Of a stretch of DNA of 64,000 bases, positions 35,045 to 43,528 are shown piece by piece. The DNA lies in NCBI GenBank assembly GCA_023416655.1, contig JAEZHK010000071.1, positions 1-64,000 on the forward strand, written 5' to 3'. Both the position numbers and the translations under genes were made by a program. The notes under the pieces were generated by a model. It saw only the letters and a list, made by a program, of their open reading frames with translations. It ran no database searches and had not been told where the DNA came from. The stretch comes from Bacillota bacterium (GTDB lineage Bacteria > Bacillota > Clostridia > Christensenellales > Aristaeellaceae). The first letter of the stretch is position 1. Each line of letters begins with the position of its first letter.

Positions 35045-35953
35045 ATGCTGGAAGTACGCTTTCTGGGCACGGGCGCGATGATGCCGCTGCCGAACCGGCG
35101 GCTGGCGTCTATTCTGGTGCGGCGAAACGGGCGGCTCCTTCTGATCGACTGCGGCGAGGGCACGCAGGTGGCCGTGCGCGAATCCGGCTGGAGCATGGCG
35201 AAGATCGACGCCATCTGCATCACCCATTTCCACGCGGACCACATCGCGGGCCTGCCGGGGCTGCTGCTCACGATGGGCACGATGGGCCGCGCGGAACCGG
35301 TGCATCTGATCGGCCCGGCGGGGCTGGAACTCGTCGTGCGCTGCCTTCGGGTGATCGCGCCGGAATTGCCCTACGAACTCCGCTTCACGGAGCTGGATGG
35401 CCCGGAGCATGAACTCCCGTTCCAGGACGCGCGGCTTACCTTTTTTGCGCTCGAGCACGTGCTGCCTTGCTACGGCTGTACGGTGGCGCTGGACCGCCCC
35501 GGTCGGTTCGACGCGGATCGGGCGAGAGCGCTTCAAATCCCTCTGGCCGCATGGCACGCCCTGCAGGCGGGCGAACCGGTCGAGGCGGATGGTCACATCT
35601 ATACGCCAGACATGGTGCTTGGCCCCGCGCGAAAGGGACTCAGGCTGGCCTATTGCACCGACACCCGGCCGACGGATTCCATCGTGCGGCATGCCGAAGG
35701 CGCGGACCTTCTGATCTGCGAGGGCACCTACGCGGAGGACGACAAGGCGGAAAAGGCGGCGCAGTTCGGCCACATGACATTTGCCGAAGCCGCTTCGCTG
35801 GCTGCCCGGGCGGGGGCTCGGGAACTGCTGCTGACCCACTTCAGCCCCGCCGTCCCGAATCCGGAGGAGTATCTGCACATCCCCCGCGCCATCTTTCCTT
35901 CGACAGACGTTGCCCACGACGGCCTCCGCCGCGAATTGAAATTTCCGGATTAA
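35045..35953 (+). CDS. rnz: Ribonuclease Z
   Basis: A 302-residue metallo-beta-lactamase-fold endonuclease that removes tRNA 3' trailers. The N-terminus EVRFLGTGAMMPLPNRRLASILV and the metal motif HFHADH near residues 61-66 match RNase Z. AYCTDTRP near residue 203 and LTHFSPAV near 272 supply further metal ligands. The GC-rich ribosome binding site overlaps the terminator region, so the gene may also be transcribed by readthrough. Its length is usual for the short (bacterial) form. Confidence 0.93.
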   Translation: MLEVRFLGTGAMMPLPNRRLASILVRRNGRLLLIDCGEGTQVAVRESGWSMAKIDAICITHFHADHIAGLPGLLLTMGTMGRAEPVHLIGPAGLELVVRCLRVIAPELPYELRFTELDGPEHELPFQDARLTFFALEHVLPCYGCTVALDRPGRFDADRARALQIPLAAWHALQAGEPVEADGHIYTPDMVLGPARKGLRLAYCTDTRPTDSIVRHAEGADLLICEGTYAEDDKAEKAAQFGHMTFAEAASLAARAGARELLLTHFSPAVPNPEEYLHIPRAIFPSTDVAHDGLRRELKFPD

Positions 35954-36013
35954 TCTATCAGATCGCATTCTGCATCCTTTGAACATCTTTTCCGTCGCCA
36001 GCGCCGGTCTCCG

Positions 36014-36042
36014 TTGTTCTTTCGGCCCCTCGCTGGTATAAT
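36014..36042 (+). promoter_or_regulatory. Promoter of the zinc-ribbon/QueG-like unit
   Basis: TTGTTC (36014-36019), 17 bp, then TATAAT (36037-36042) preceded by TGG. It lies 40 bp before the start codon at 36082. Confidence 0.75.
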
Positions 36043-36081
36043 GTGCCTGTCCCGGGCTTATGGAAGGATGGAGATGCTCAG

Positions 36082-36426
36082 ATGGAAGCGAGGTACAAAA
36101 ACATATGTCCTGCGTGCGGCGGGACGACGGCAGTGGGAGAGCTGAGCCTGGGGAGCAGAATCGACTTCCTGCAGTGGTGCGCGGCCCGGAAAATTCCCCG
36201 CAAGCATCCGCTCAGATTCCTCAAAAGCGAGGTTTTCCATCAAAGGGAGGTCAAAGTGCGGCTGATGGGGGCCGTCTTCTCCTTTTCCGGTGCAGGTGTT
36301 CCCGGGTATGTGCTTGCCTGGTACTGCCCCAATTGCAAAAAGGTGTTCGCGTGGTTCGACGCGCCGGGTGTGCCGCCGGAGCTGTGTGACGCGGAAACCA
36401 CGAAGCAGAAGGAGGGTGCGAAATGA
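36082..36426 (+). CDS. Small zinc-ribbon protein
   Basis: A 114-residue protein with two CxxC pairs, CPACGG near residue 8 and YCPNCKK near residue 83. These flank a central basic region with a probable beta strand (REVKVRLMGAVFSFSG). It resembles PF20097-type (DUF6487) zinc-binding proteins of unknown function. ATG 36082 is chosen because GGAAGGATGGAG sits 8 bp upstream. It overlaps the next gene by 4 bp, so the two are probably translated together. Confidence 0.75.
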   Translation: MEARYKNICPACGGTTAVGELSLGSRIDFLQWCAARKIPRKHPLRFLKSEVFHQREVKVRLMGAVFSFSGAGVPGYVLAWYCPNCKKVFAWFDAPGVPPELCDAETTKQKEGAK

Positions 36427-37112
36427 GCGACCTGAACCGGGAACTGGAGGCGCTGCTCAAGGAATGCGGCGCGGACCTCGTGGGCTTTGCGGATCTTTCG
36501 GATGTGCCGGAGGCGGGGCTGCCGTTCGGCGTATCGGTGGCCATCCGGCTGCCGCCCGACATCGTCCGCTCGATCGCGGACGGCCCGAACCGAGCGTATT
36601 ACGAGGCGTACCACGGCATCAACGCGCGCCTTGACCGGATTGTGACCGCGGGCGCGGCGTTCCTGTTGGGCCTCGGGTATCAGGCAAAGGCGCAGACCAC
36701 AAAGGCCGTCGTCAAGCTGGACGAATACGCGACGCAGTTGCCCCACAAGACGGTTGCCATCAGAGCGGGGCTGGGCTGGATCGGCCGGAGCGCACTCCTC
36801 GTGACGAGGGAGTACGGCCCGGCGCTGCGTTTCTCGTCCATCCTGACCGACGCGCCGCTTGAGACCGCCAAACCGGTGGATGTTTCCTCCTGCGGGGACT
36901 GCGGCGAATGCGTCCGCCACTGCCCGGCGGGCGCGCTGAAGGGCGAGAAGTGGACCTCAGGGCTTTCGCGCGAGCGCCTCGTGGACGTGAACGCCTGCAG
37001 CCAGACTGCCAAGCGGCTCTGCCGGGAGCGTTTCGGGATCGAGGCGACCATCTGCGGCAAGTGCATCGAAGTCTGCCCCTTCACGCGCCGTTATCTCAAA
37101 GCTTCGGAGTGA
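36423..37112 (+). CDS. QueG-like 4Fe-4S protein (short epoxyqueuosine reductase paralogue)
   Basis: A 229-residue protein with the QueG-type core: LVGFADLS and a VSVAIRLP strand, AGLGWIGRSALLVT near residue 118, then two ferredoxin clusters. These are CGDCGECVRHCP near residue 158 and CGKCIEVCP near residue 206. It is much shorter than true QueG (about 380 residues) and lacks the C-terminal HEAT region. It is therefore probably a paralogue acting on a different substrate, and a role in queuosine synthesis should not be assumed. It overlaps the zinc-ribbon gene. Confidence 0.85.
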   Translation: MSDLNRELEALLKECGADLVGFADLSDVPEAGLPFGVSVAIRLPPDIVRSIADGPNRAYYEAYHGINARLDRIVTAGAAFLLGLGYQAKAQTTKAVVKLDEYATQLPHKTVAIRAGLGWIGRSALLVTREYGPALRFSSILTDAPLETAKPVDVSSCGDCGECVRHCPAGALKGEKWTSGLSRERLVDVNACSQTAKRLCRERFGIEATICGKCIEVCPFTRRYLKASE

Positions 37113-37155
37113 TTTCAGGGCAACGCAAGGCAGGAAAGGATTTGGAGGGCCGCTT

Positions 37156-37686
37156 ATGAAGGACATCGCGCTTCTGGTCGTGGATGTGCAAAAAGGGCTG
37201 ATTGACGACCATCCCTACCGGGAGATCGAGCTGCTGGAGGAGATCCGCGCGCTGACGGAACGCGCCCGCGCAAATGAGGTCGAGGTGGTCTACGTGCGCC
37301 ACTGCGAGGATGATCCGAATGGGCTTTTCCCGGGCAACCCCGCCTGGCAGGTACTCCCCGCCATCGCGCCCCACGAGGGGGAGCGGGTGTTCGACAAGCG
37401 GTTCTCCAGCGCCTTCAAGGACACGGGCCTCGACGAGTACCTGCGCGGCAAGGGCGTGAAAACGCTGGTCATCTCAGGCATGCAGACGGAGTACTGCATC
37501 GACGCCACCGTGAAGAGCGCTTTCGAGCGCGGCTACAAAGTGTACATGCCCGAGGGTGGCTCAACCACCTACGATAACCGCCTCTTTTCCGCCGACACGT
37601 TGGTGGACTTCTACGAAAAGGACATCTGGAACGGGCGGTTTGCCGACGTGCTGCTGTTGGACGAGGCGCTGGCGCTGCTGAAATAG
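37156..37686 (+). CDS. Isochorismatase-family cysteine hydrolase
   Basis: A 176-residue cysteine hydrolase. The triad is visible: Asp in LLVVDVQKG near residue 9, Lys in FDKRFSSAF near residue 80, and Cys114 in GMQTEYCIDATV. The size and motifs fit nicotinamidase/isochorismatase-like amidases of the YecD/PncA superfamily. The substrate cannot be assigned. GGAGGGCCGCTT precedes ATG 37156. It lies 43 bp after the QueG-like gene and may share its promoter. Confidence 0.9.
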   Translation: MKDIALLVVDVQKGLIDDHPYREIELLEEIRALTERARANEVEVVYVRHCEDDPNGLFPGNPAWQVLPAIAPHEGERVFDKRFSSAFKDTGLDEYLRGKGVKTLVISGMQTEYCIDATVKSAFERGYKVYMPEGGSTTYDNRLFSADTLVDFYEKDIWNGRFADVLLLDEALALLK

Positions 37687-37704
37687 CCAAATACTCTGGA
37701 CATG

Positions 37705-37740
37705 CAAAAGCGCCGGCTCCTTCATGGAACCGGCGCTTAG
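37705..37740 (-). terminator. Intrinsic terminator (minus strand)
   Basis: AGCGCCGGTTCC and GGAGCCGGCGCT form a 12-bp stem when read on the minus strand, followed by TTTTGCAT. It ends the L,D-transpeptidase transcript after element copy E. It could also act on the plus strand for the hydrolase gene, but has no T-run there. Confidence 0.75.
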
Positions 37741-37943
37741 CCTGCTCACAAACCTCGTCGTACCATCCAATCGTTCCCGGCGACCCGCGCGCCGGGAACG
37801 TATCTGTTTCCATAACCAGTGCGAACACTGGTTATGGAAACAATACCACAAGTCAGTGAGCCGCCCGGAAATCCCGCAGGATTTCATGGCTCACGCAGTC
37901 TTCTTCCTTCGCGTTGAAAAACCGCCCGGCGGATTTTCAACGC
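37741..37943 (-). repeat. Dispersed four-hairpin element, copy E (minus strand)
   Basis: Read on the minus strand: hairpin 1 at 37943-37911, hairpin 2 at 37894-37856, hairpin 3 at 37841-37806 (GTTTCCATAACCAGTG/CACTGGTTATGGAAAC, perfect) and hairpin 4 at 37799-37773. The tail GATTGGATGGTACGACGAGG follows, and then the terminator. This is the best-preserved copy and starts 7 bp after the L,D-transpeptidase stop codon. Confidence 0.9.
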
Positions 37944-37949
37944 CCTGAA

Positions 37950-39341
37950 TCAGTATACAGTGACAACCGTGCCGCGCTTGCAGTTCTGGTAGAGCCATTT
38001 GGCGTTCTTGACGCTGAGGCGCACGCAGCCGTGGGAGGCCTTCTGGCCCAGCGCCCACACCGAAGCCGACGTCGGCTTGCCGCCGCGCTTTTTGAACAGC
38101 ACCGAGTGGAACAGAATGTCGCCCTCGATGGAGTAGGCGTACTGCGCCCAGATGTCGAACTCCTTGAAGAAGTGCCAGCGCCTGGCCGGGCCGGTGGTGG
38201 TGAAGACGCCCGTGGGCGTCGGCCCGTAGTAGCCCGTGGAGCACACGAAGGTGTCGACCAGCGAATACTGCTTGTCGTCGCCCAGCTTGTATACGTAGAC
38301 GCGCTGGTCCTCCAGGCTGATGTTCAGGCGGTACTCGGTCAGCATGCCGACCGGGTTTTCGGAGAACAGCAGCCGCTGGGTGGCCTCGTCGGCGTCGCCG
38401 GTTGCGGGCAGGGCGTTATTGGTCTGGAAGAGGGTGATGGCCTCTTTCGTATTCTCTCCGTAGTCGGCGTCGATGGTCTTGCGGCCGATGTAGCCCAGCG
38501 CGTTCAGGCGGCGTTGGAGCCTCATGACCTCGTCCGCGTCCTTCGAGCCGGGGGCGAGCGCCGCCCGGAACACGGGGATGTCCTCGTCCAGCTTCTTCTG
38601 CAGTGCCACGTTGAGCACGCTGGTGTCTTCAATGACAAAGGGGTCGCCTAGCTTCTGCAGGTAATCCTGGAAGCGGACGATCGCGGCCGCCGTGACTTTG
38701 CCGAAGATGCCGTCGCCCGGGCCTTCCATGAGGCCCAGCTCGACCAGCCGCTTCTGGACGGCGCGCACCGCCTTGCCCTTGTCGCCCTTTTTCAGATCCC
38801 GGTAGGCGGGGTGGTCGGCCGGGACGGTCAGCGTTGCGGCAAGGTCCTGCGTCGCCTTGTCCGCGATGCCGGTCACGGGGAGGTTGTTGCGCTCCTGGAA
38901 ATACTTGACGGCCTCCTCGGTGTACTCGGCAAAGTAACCGTCGGCCTTACCGTCCAGGTAGTTGAGGCGCACCAGCGCGCTCTGAAGCTGTTCGACTTCG
39001 CTGCCCTCGTCGCCGTTTTTCAGGTCGCCGGCGTAGAAGCTGAAGGGGTCGGCATAGAGGACCTCCAGGTCCTCCGCGCTGATGGAGCGCCCGCTGGCAT
39101 TTGCGGGGTTGCCGCCCGCGCGCCGGATGAGGATTTTATGGAACTTTAAAATGGCGGTTTCGGTCTTTTTGCCGTACTGGCCATCGGCTTCGCCGGTCAG
39201 AAAGCCCAGCTGGATGAGTCGCTCCTGCAACTTGACCACCTGGTCGCCCCTGTCCGCGTATCGGATGCCGTCCTCGGCAAACGCTGGCAGGCAGGCGAGA
39301 ATGAGGGTGAGGGCGAGCAGGCAGGCGACAAGGCGTTTCAT
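37950..39341 (-). CDS. L,D-transpeptidase with peptidoglycan-binding repeats
   Basis: A 463-residue exported cell-wall enzyme. The signal peptide covers about residues 1-23 (MKRLVACLLALTLILACLPAFA|E); ILAC could also be read as a weak lipobox. Four PG_binding_1 repeats follow, recognisable by VVKLQERLIQLGFL, VEQLQSALVRLNYL, VRAVQKRLVELGLM and VMRLQRRLNALGYI. The YkuD catalytic domain ends with SHGCVRLS, nucleophile Cys439. The enzyme should form 3-3 crosslinks or attach proteins in the wall. The ATG start at 39341 follows GGGAGGACTCGACC. Its message ends with element copy E and a terminator. Confidence 0.94.
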   Translation of the reverse strand: MKRLVACLLALTLILACLPAFAEDGIRYADRGDQVVKLQERLIQLGFLTGEADGQYGKKTETAILKFHKILIRRAGGNPANASGRSISAEDLEVLYADPFSFYAGDLKNGDEGSEVEQLQSALVRLNYLDGKADGYFAEYTEEAVKYFQERNNLPVTGIADKATQDLAATLTVPADHPAYRDLKKGDKGKAVRAVQKRLVELGLMEGPGDGIFGKVTAAAIVRFQDYLQKLGDPFVIEDTSVLNVALQKKLDEDIPVFRAALAPGSKDADEVMRLQRRLNALGYIGRKTIDADYGENTKEAITLFQTNNALPATGDADEATQRLLFSENPVGMLTEYRLNISLEDQRVYVYKLGDDKQYSLVDTFVCSTGYYGPTPTGVFTTTGPARRWHFFKEFDIWAQYAYSIEGDILFHSVLFKKRGGKPTSASVWALGQKASHGCVRLSVKNAKWLYQNCKRGTVVTVY

Positions 39342-39372
39342 GGTCGAGTCCTCCCAAATCACATATGGGATT

Positions 39373-39381
39373 ACTATACCA
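39373..39381 (-). promoter_or_regulatory. Extended -10 promoter (TGG-TATAGT)
   Basis: Read on the minus strand, TGG plus TATAGT lies 32 bp before the L,D-transpeptidase start codon. No good -35 is visible. Confidence 0.55.
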
Positions 39382-39427
39382 TGCGCATGTTACGCCTCAT
39401 CGCGTTTGGAGTAACGCCATATAAATA

Positions 39428-40174
39428 TTACACATTGGCCTCGGCCCGGATCTTTCTTCCGGTGTAATCCGCGGCGACCCGCTCGCCGGGCTGGACGATT
39501 AGGTATTCCTGGTCGTTCCACTCGCCGGTGCAGAGCGCCTTGAGCATGCGCATGTCGCCCTGGATCTCTTCAAAGCCCCAGCCGTTTTCCCGGGCAACGC
39601 GCATCGCGGTCTCCAGGAATTCACTCGACGCGTACACATCGGAGTGGATGAACGCGCAGGTGTTGTAGTGGCCGATCCACGCGCCTTCCTGCTCGATGAG
39701 GTAGTCGGCGTTGTCCTCGCCGTACTTTTCTGCGTACTTCGTCCAGCGCTGCTGCTCGGTCTCGCGCTGCTGCACCACGCTGCCGCTGGACTCGATCCAG
39801 CCGTTGTTGAGCCAGTAGGTGCCGTTGTAGCGCTCAAACAGCTGCAGGTAGCGCTTCTGGGAGCCCAGGAACAGCGCAATGCAGTCGTCTGTGCGGGGGA
39901 TGACCAGCGGGATGTCCCGCGCGGCGAGGCCCACCACGCCGTTTGAGCACAGCCCGTAGCCCAGCGCGATGAAATCCGGCTTGTGTTTTAAAAGGTTCTT
40001 CTCCACCTGCTCGTAGACGGAGTCGATGGCTTCCGCCAGCATGCGCCTGAGCGCGTCCGGGGTGTCATGCAGGCCCTGTGGGAGCCAGGTCACGTCCACG
40101 GTGTGCGGGCTGAGCGCCGCGAAGTAGTTGATCTCCCGGCTCAGCACCCGGCAGGCGATGATGTGTATGCGCAT
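39428..40174 (-). CDS. DUF1638 domain protein
   Basis: A 248-residue cytoplasmic protein that begins MRIHIIACRVLSREINYFA and has FIALGYGLCSNGVVGLAARDIPLVIPRTDD-like family features (split near residues 75-105). DUF1638 proteins are often found with corrinoid-dependent methyltransferase genes, but none is present here. AGGAGGATTCCCC precedes ATG 40174. It lies between the L,D-transpeptidase and MocR genes, all on the minus strand but with gaps that suggest separate transcripts. Function unknown. Confidence 0.82.
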   Translation of the reverse strand: MRIHIIACRVLSREINYFAALSPHTVDVTWLPQGLHDTPDALRRMLAEAIDSVYEQVEKNLLKHKPDFIALGYGLCSNGVVGLAARDIPLVIPRTDDCIALFLGSQKRYLQLFERYNGTYWLNNGWIESSGSVVQQRETEQQRWTKYAEKYGEDNADYLIEQEGAWIGHYNTCAFIHSDVYASSEFLETAMRVARENGWGFEEIQGDMRMLKALCTGEWNDQEYLIVQPGERVAADYTGRKIRAEANV

Positions 40175-40241
40175 GGGGAATCCTCCTGAACCAACGCTGA
40201 AACGCCAAGCGTGTGCAGTATAACAAAAAATCGTGTTGCCG

Positions 40242-41684
40242 TCAACTTGAAGGCACGAGTCCCCATGCTTCGATGAGGAGCGCCGAAGCCCTGCGGATGT
40301 CCTCTTCCGAGAGCCCCGCGTAGCCGATGACCAACGTGGAAGCGGGCACCTGGGCTTGATGTGCGTACTCGCTCAGCCCCCGCACCTTGACGCCCGCCGC
40401 CGCCGCCCGCGCGGCCAGTTCCCGCTCGGGCAGGGCTTCCACCGTCATCAGAAAGTGCAGCCCCGCGTCGTCGCCGGAAAGGCGCACGGCAGGGTAGGGG
40501 GAGAAGAGATCGATCAGAAGGTTTCTGCGCCTTCTGTAAAGCCCGCCCACCCGGCGCAGGTGCCTTGCGTACAGTCCCCGTTCGATGAAGAACCGCAGCG
40601 TCTGCTGCTCAAACCGGGACAGTGTGCAGGCCGATCGCCCCAGGCGCTCGCGGTAGGCCTTCAGCAGCGGTCCCGGCAGCACCATGTAGGAGGCGCGGAT
40701 GGACGGCGCGATCGTGCGGCTGAACGTGCCCAGGTAGACCACGCGCTCCCCGTCCACGCCCTGCATGGCGGGGATGGGCCGGGTGGTGTGGCGGAATTCG
40801 CTGTCGTAGTCGTCCTCGATAATATACCGGCCGGGCGCGGCCTGCGCCCAGCGGATCAACTGTGCGCGCCGACCGGCGGGCATGGTGAGGCCGGTGGGGA
40901 ACTGGTGGGAGGGTGTGACGAACGCGAAGCGCGCGCCGGAACCGGCGAGCGCCGCCGCGTCCAGCCCCTCCCCGTCCAGCGGGATGGCGTGAAACGCGCG
41001 GCCCGCGGCGCGTACCGCGCGGTAGATGCCGCCGTAGCCCGGGTCCTCCAGCGCGAAGGACGCGCCCGGGTCCATGATCCGGATCAAAAGGTCCAGAAGG
41101 TACTCGCCGCCCGCGCCCAGCACGATCTGCTCCGGTTCGCTCTTGACGCCGCGGTACTGGCGCAGGAAGTCGGACAGCGCCAGCCGGAGTTCCGGGTCGC
41201 CCTGCGCGTCGCCGAGCCTTAAAAGCTCCGGCATCGTCTGCACCACTTCCCGGTTGATCCGGGCCCAGGAGGCGTAGGGGAAGGCGGCGGTGTCCACGTC
41301 GCCGGTGGAGAAGTCGTAGAGCCGCGCCGGGGCAGGGCTTTGCGGCGGAGCATAGGGCGCGGGCATTTTCAACCTGTCTATCCGCCCGGAAGGCTTCGTC
41401 TCCCTCGCGCGCTCCGGCGTCGCGGGCTCCAGCATGAGCGCCGCGCGCACGTAGTAGCCGCTCCGGGCACGGGCCTCCACGTACCCTTCCGCCGCGAGGA
41501 TGTCGTAGGCGGCCTCCACCGTCGAGCGGCTGATGCGCAGGTGCTCGCACAGCGCGCGCTTCGAGGGCAGCTTCTCGCCTTCTTTGAGCCGCCCGGCGCG
41601 CATCTCGCCGATCACGAACCGGCTGAGCTGCTCGTATAGCGGGGTCTCGGAGCGGTAGTCGAGCGTCAGCGTCAGATCCGCCAT
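40242..41684 (-). CDS. MocR/PdxR-type regulator with Arg at the PLP-lysine position
   Basis: A 480-residue fusion of a GntR-type winged helix (about residues 8-75: PLYEQLSRFVIGEM, LPSKRALCEHLRISRSTVEAAYD) and a fold-type I aminotransferase-like domain. The cofactor-site motif IIEDDYDSEFR is kept. The expected PLP-binding lysine in the SKT/SKS motif is replaced: GTFSRTIAPSIR, Arg323, codon CGC. It may bind its effector without a Schiff base. ATG 41684 follows GAGGGGGTCAGTT. The divergent ECF transporter gene is the likely target. Confidence 0.9.
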   Translation of the reverse strand: MADLTLTLDYRSETPLYEQLSRFVIGEMRAGRLKEGEKLPSKRALCEHLRISRSTVEAAYDILAAEGYVEARARSGYYVRAALMLEPATPERARETKPSGRIDRLKMPAPYAPPQSPAPARLYDFSTGDVDTAAFPYASWARINREVVQTMPELLRLGDAQGDPELRLALSDFLRQYRGVKSEPEQIVLGAGGEYLLDLLIRIMDPGASFALEDPGYGGIYRAVRAAGRAFHAIPLDGEGLDAAALAGSGARFAFVTPSHQFPTGLTMPAGRRAQLIRWAQAAPGRYIIEDDYDSEFRHTTRPIPAMQGVDGERVVYLGTFSRTIAPSIRASYMVLPGPLLKAYRERLGRSACTLSRFEQQTLRFFIERGLYARHLRRVGGLYRRRRNLLIDLFSPYPAVRLSGDDAGLHFLMTVEALPERELAARAAAAGVKVRGLSEYAHQAQVPASTLVIGYAGLSEEDIRRASALLIEAWGLVPSS

Positions 41685-41745
41685 AACTGACCCCCTCAAA
41701 TAGATGGAAACTGACCATTTACATCATGCCAGATGTCGCTATAAT
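41685..41745 (+). promoter_or_regulatory. ECF gene promoter with MocR-type direct repeats
   Basis: TTTACA (41718-41723), 16 bp, TATAAT (41740-41745) forms a strong promoter for the ECF gene. Two direct copies of AACTGACC (41685-41692 and 41709-41716) lie 24 bp apart. The second abuts the -35 and the first touches the regulator's start codon. Direct repeats are the usual binding pattern of MocR-type regulators. Confidence 0.7.
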
Positions 41746-41787
41746 CATAATCAGATTCCAGAGGAATGTCAAGGGAGGCACATAAAA

Positions 41788-42375
41788 ATGGAAAGAAACA
41801 AATCCCTGTACCGCATCATCCTGATCGGCTTGATGGCCGCGATGGTGTTTGTTGCGACGTTGTTTTTGAAGTTCGACATCCCGACCCCGCCCGACAAGAC
41901 CATGATCAAGCTGGGGAACGCGGTCTGCGTGTTGTCCGGCCTTCTGCTGGGTGGCGTGGGCGGCGGACTGGCCGCGGGGATCGGCTCGGCGCTTTTTGAC
42001 CTGACCGACCCGGTGTTCGCGCCGGAGGCGTGGATCACGCTGATCCGCTTCTTCCTGATGGGCCTGATCGCGGGTTCCATCGCCCACGCGGGCGGGCAGC
42101 GCGGCAAGAACTTCAAACTGAACGTGATCGCCGCGATTTCGGCGTCCGCATTCTCGCTGCTTTTCTACATCACAAAGTCCGTTCTGACACAGATGGCGCT
42201 GGCGGCCAACTTCTCCACCAACCAGCTGATGATCTCGCTGGGCGCGATTCTCCCGAAGATCATCACCAGCTCCATCAACGCCGTGGCCGCCGTGGTCATT
42301 TCCGTGATCCTGATCCGGCCGCTCATCGCCGCGCTGGACCGGGCGGGCCTTCTCACGAAGATCGATTCGAAGTGA
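41788..42375 (+). CDS. ECF transporter S component (possibly vitamin B6)
   Basis: A 195-residue membrane protein with six hydrophobic segments, typical of substrate-binding S components of energy-coupling factor importers. It has an N-terminal ILIGLMAAMVFVATL helix and the central GLLLGGVGGGLAAGIGSALFDL. ATG 41788 follows GGGAGGCACATAAAA. The divergent MocR/PdxR-type regulator suggests pyridoxine-type vitamers as substrate (PdxU-like), which is an inference from context. No EcfA or EcfT gene is nearby, so a shared energising module is expected elsewhere. It overlaps the convergent MFS gene by 23 bp. Confidence 0.85.
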   Translation: MERNKSLYRIILIGLMAAMVFVATLFLKFDIPTPPDKTMIKLGNAVCVLSGLLLGGVGGGLAAGIGSALFDLTDPVFAPEAWITLIRFFLMGLIAGSIAHAGGQRGKNFKLNVIAAISASAFSLLFYITKSVLTQMALAANFSTNQLMISLGAILPKIITSSINAVAAVVISVILIRPLIAALDRAGLLTKIDSK

Positions 42376-43528
42376 GCCGCCACAAAAGCGACAGCGCACT
42401 CCCGACGGCCAGAATGCCCGCCATCGCGAAGAAGTTGGCGCGGTAGCCCGCTGCCTGGACGATGCCGCCGGCCAGGACGGGCCCCAGGAACATGCCCACG
42501 CTGTAGACCGACTGGTAGAAGCCCATCGCAGCGCCGCGCTTTTCCGGGTCGATGTTCCGGATCGCGCCGGCCACCGTGATCGGCAGGATCAGACCCATGC
42601 CCACGCCGTAGAATGCCTGCACGACGAAGAGCATCGCCGCGCCGTAGGAGAACGCGAAGAGCGCGCTCGCCGCGGCGCAGGTGAGAAACCCGGCCACCAG
42701 CATGCGCATCGGTCCGAAGCGCTCGGACAGCGCGCCGCTGAAGCGGGACAGGATGGTGTTGGTCAGCAGGAACGTGGCGGAGAGCAGCCCCAGCGCGGAA
42801 GTGTTCAAACCCACCACCTCGCTGGCCCAGTTGGCGGTGAAGCCCATCACCGTACCCCAAGCGCCGAACTGGTAGACCGTGGCGAGGAGCGTTGAAACCA
42901 AAAGAGTCTTGTCCTGTGCCACCTTGAGGAATGCGCGCACCACCGCGAGGAACGTGCGGGGCGAGGCGGTATCCAGAAACTGCTGCTCGGGCGCGCCTGA
43001 AACCACCACAAGCCCAGCCAGCGCGGCCACCGCGCCCATCAAAAACGCGGCTTCCCGGCTGACCCATTGGGAGACAAACCCGCCCAGCAGCATTGCCGCC
43101 ACCTGCGAGCCGTACTGCGCGGCGGACAGCCGCCCCATGGCGTCCGTGGTCTCCTCGGGCCGGAAAAGGTTCGAGTAGAGCGCGGTGTGCGCCACCCAGG
43201 TCGAAACCGCAACGCCCGCAAGGCCGCGAAAAATAAGCGCGCCGGCGGGCGTTTTCACAAACGCGAGGCCGATGGCGGAGAGGATCGACACCACCATGCC
43301 GCCGATCAGAAAGGGCTTCCGGCGGCGGAGCACATCGGAAAGCACGCCCACCGGGATGCGCAGCAGCATCTGCGTAAAGCCGTAGCTGCCCACGATCAGG
43401 CCCACCATCACCGGCGCGGCCTGCAGCGTTGTTTTTGCGTAGGCGGACAAAAACGACGGGTATGTGTACACCGAGAACCACAGGAAAAACGCGCCTGTCA
43501 TCAGGCGGGCGACGGGCTTTGACTTCAT
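42353..43528 (-). CDS. MFS transporter
   Basis: A 391-residue major facilitator with about 12 hydrophobic segments. The motif A-like loop GVLSDVLRRRKPFLIGG is near residue 60 and a weaker match ALSERFGPMRML is in the second half. The start at 43528 follows CAAGGAGATCCC. The substrate is unknown. Its 3' end overlaps the 3' end of the ECF S component gene, so antisense interference is possible. Confidence 0.9.
   Translation of the reverse strand: MKSKPVARLMTGAFFLWFSVYTYPSFLSAYAKTTLQAAPVMVGLIVGSYGFTQMLLRIPVGVLSDVLRRRKPFLIGGMVVSILSAIGLAFVKTPAGALIFRGLAGVAVSTWVAHTALYSNLFRPEETTDAMGRLSAAQYGSQVAAMLLGGFVSQWVSREAAFLMGAVAALAGLVVVSGAPEQQFLDTASPRTFLAVVRAFLKVAQDKTLLVSTLLATVYQFGAWGTVMGFTANWASEVVGLNTSALGLLSATFLLTNTILSRFSGALSERFGPMRMLVAGFLTCAAASALFAFSYGAAMLFVVQAFYGVGMGLILPITVAGAIRNIDPEKRGAAMGFYQSVYSVGMFLGPVLAGGIVQAAGYRANFFAMAGILAVGSALSLLWRLTSNRSS

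Noticed and set aside
36423..37112. Assigning queG
   Set aside because: The protein is about 150 residues too short and lacks the C-terminal part, so it was described as a paralogue.
41685..41787. Riboswitch in the leader of the ECF S component gene
   Set aside because: The leader after the -10 is only about 40 nt, with no recognisable aptamer; the direct repeats and the divergent MocR gene explain regulation better.
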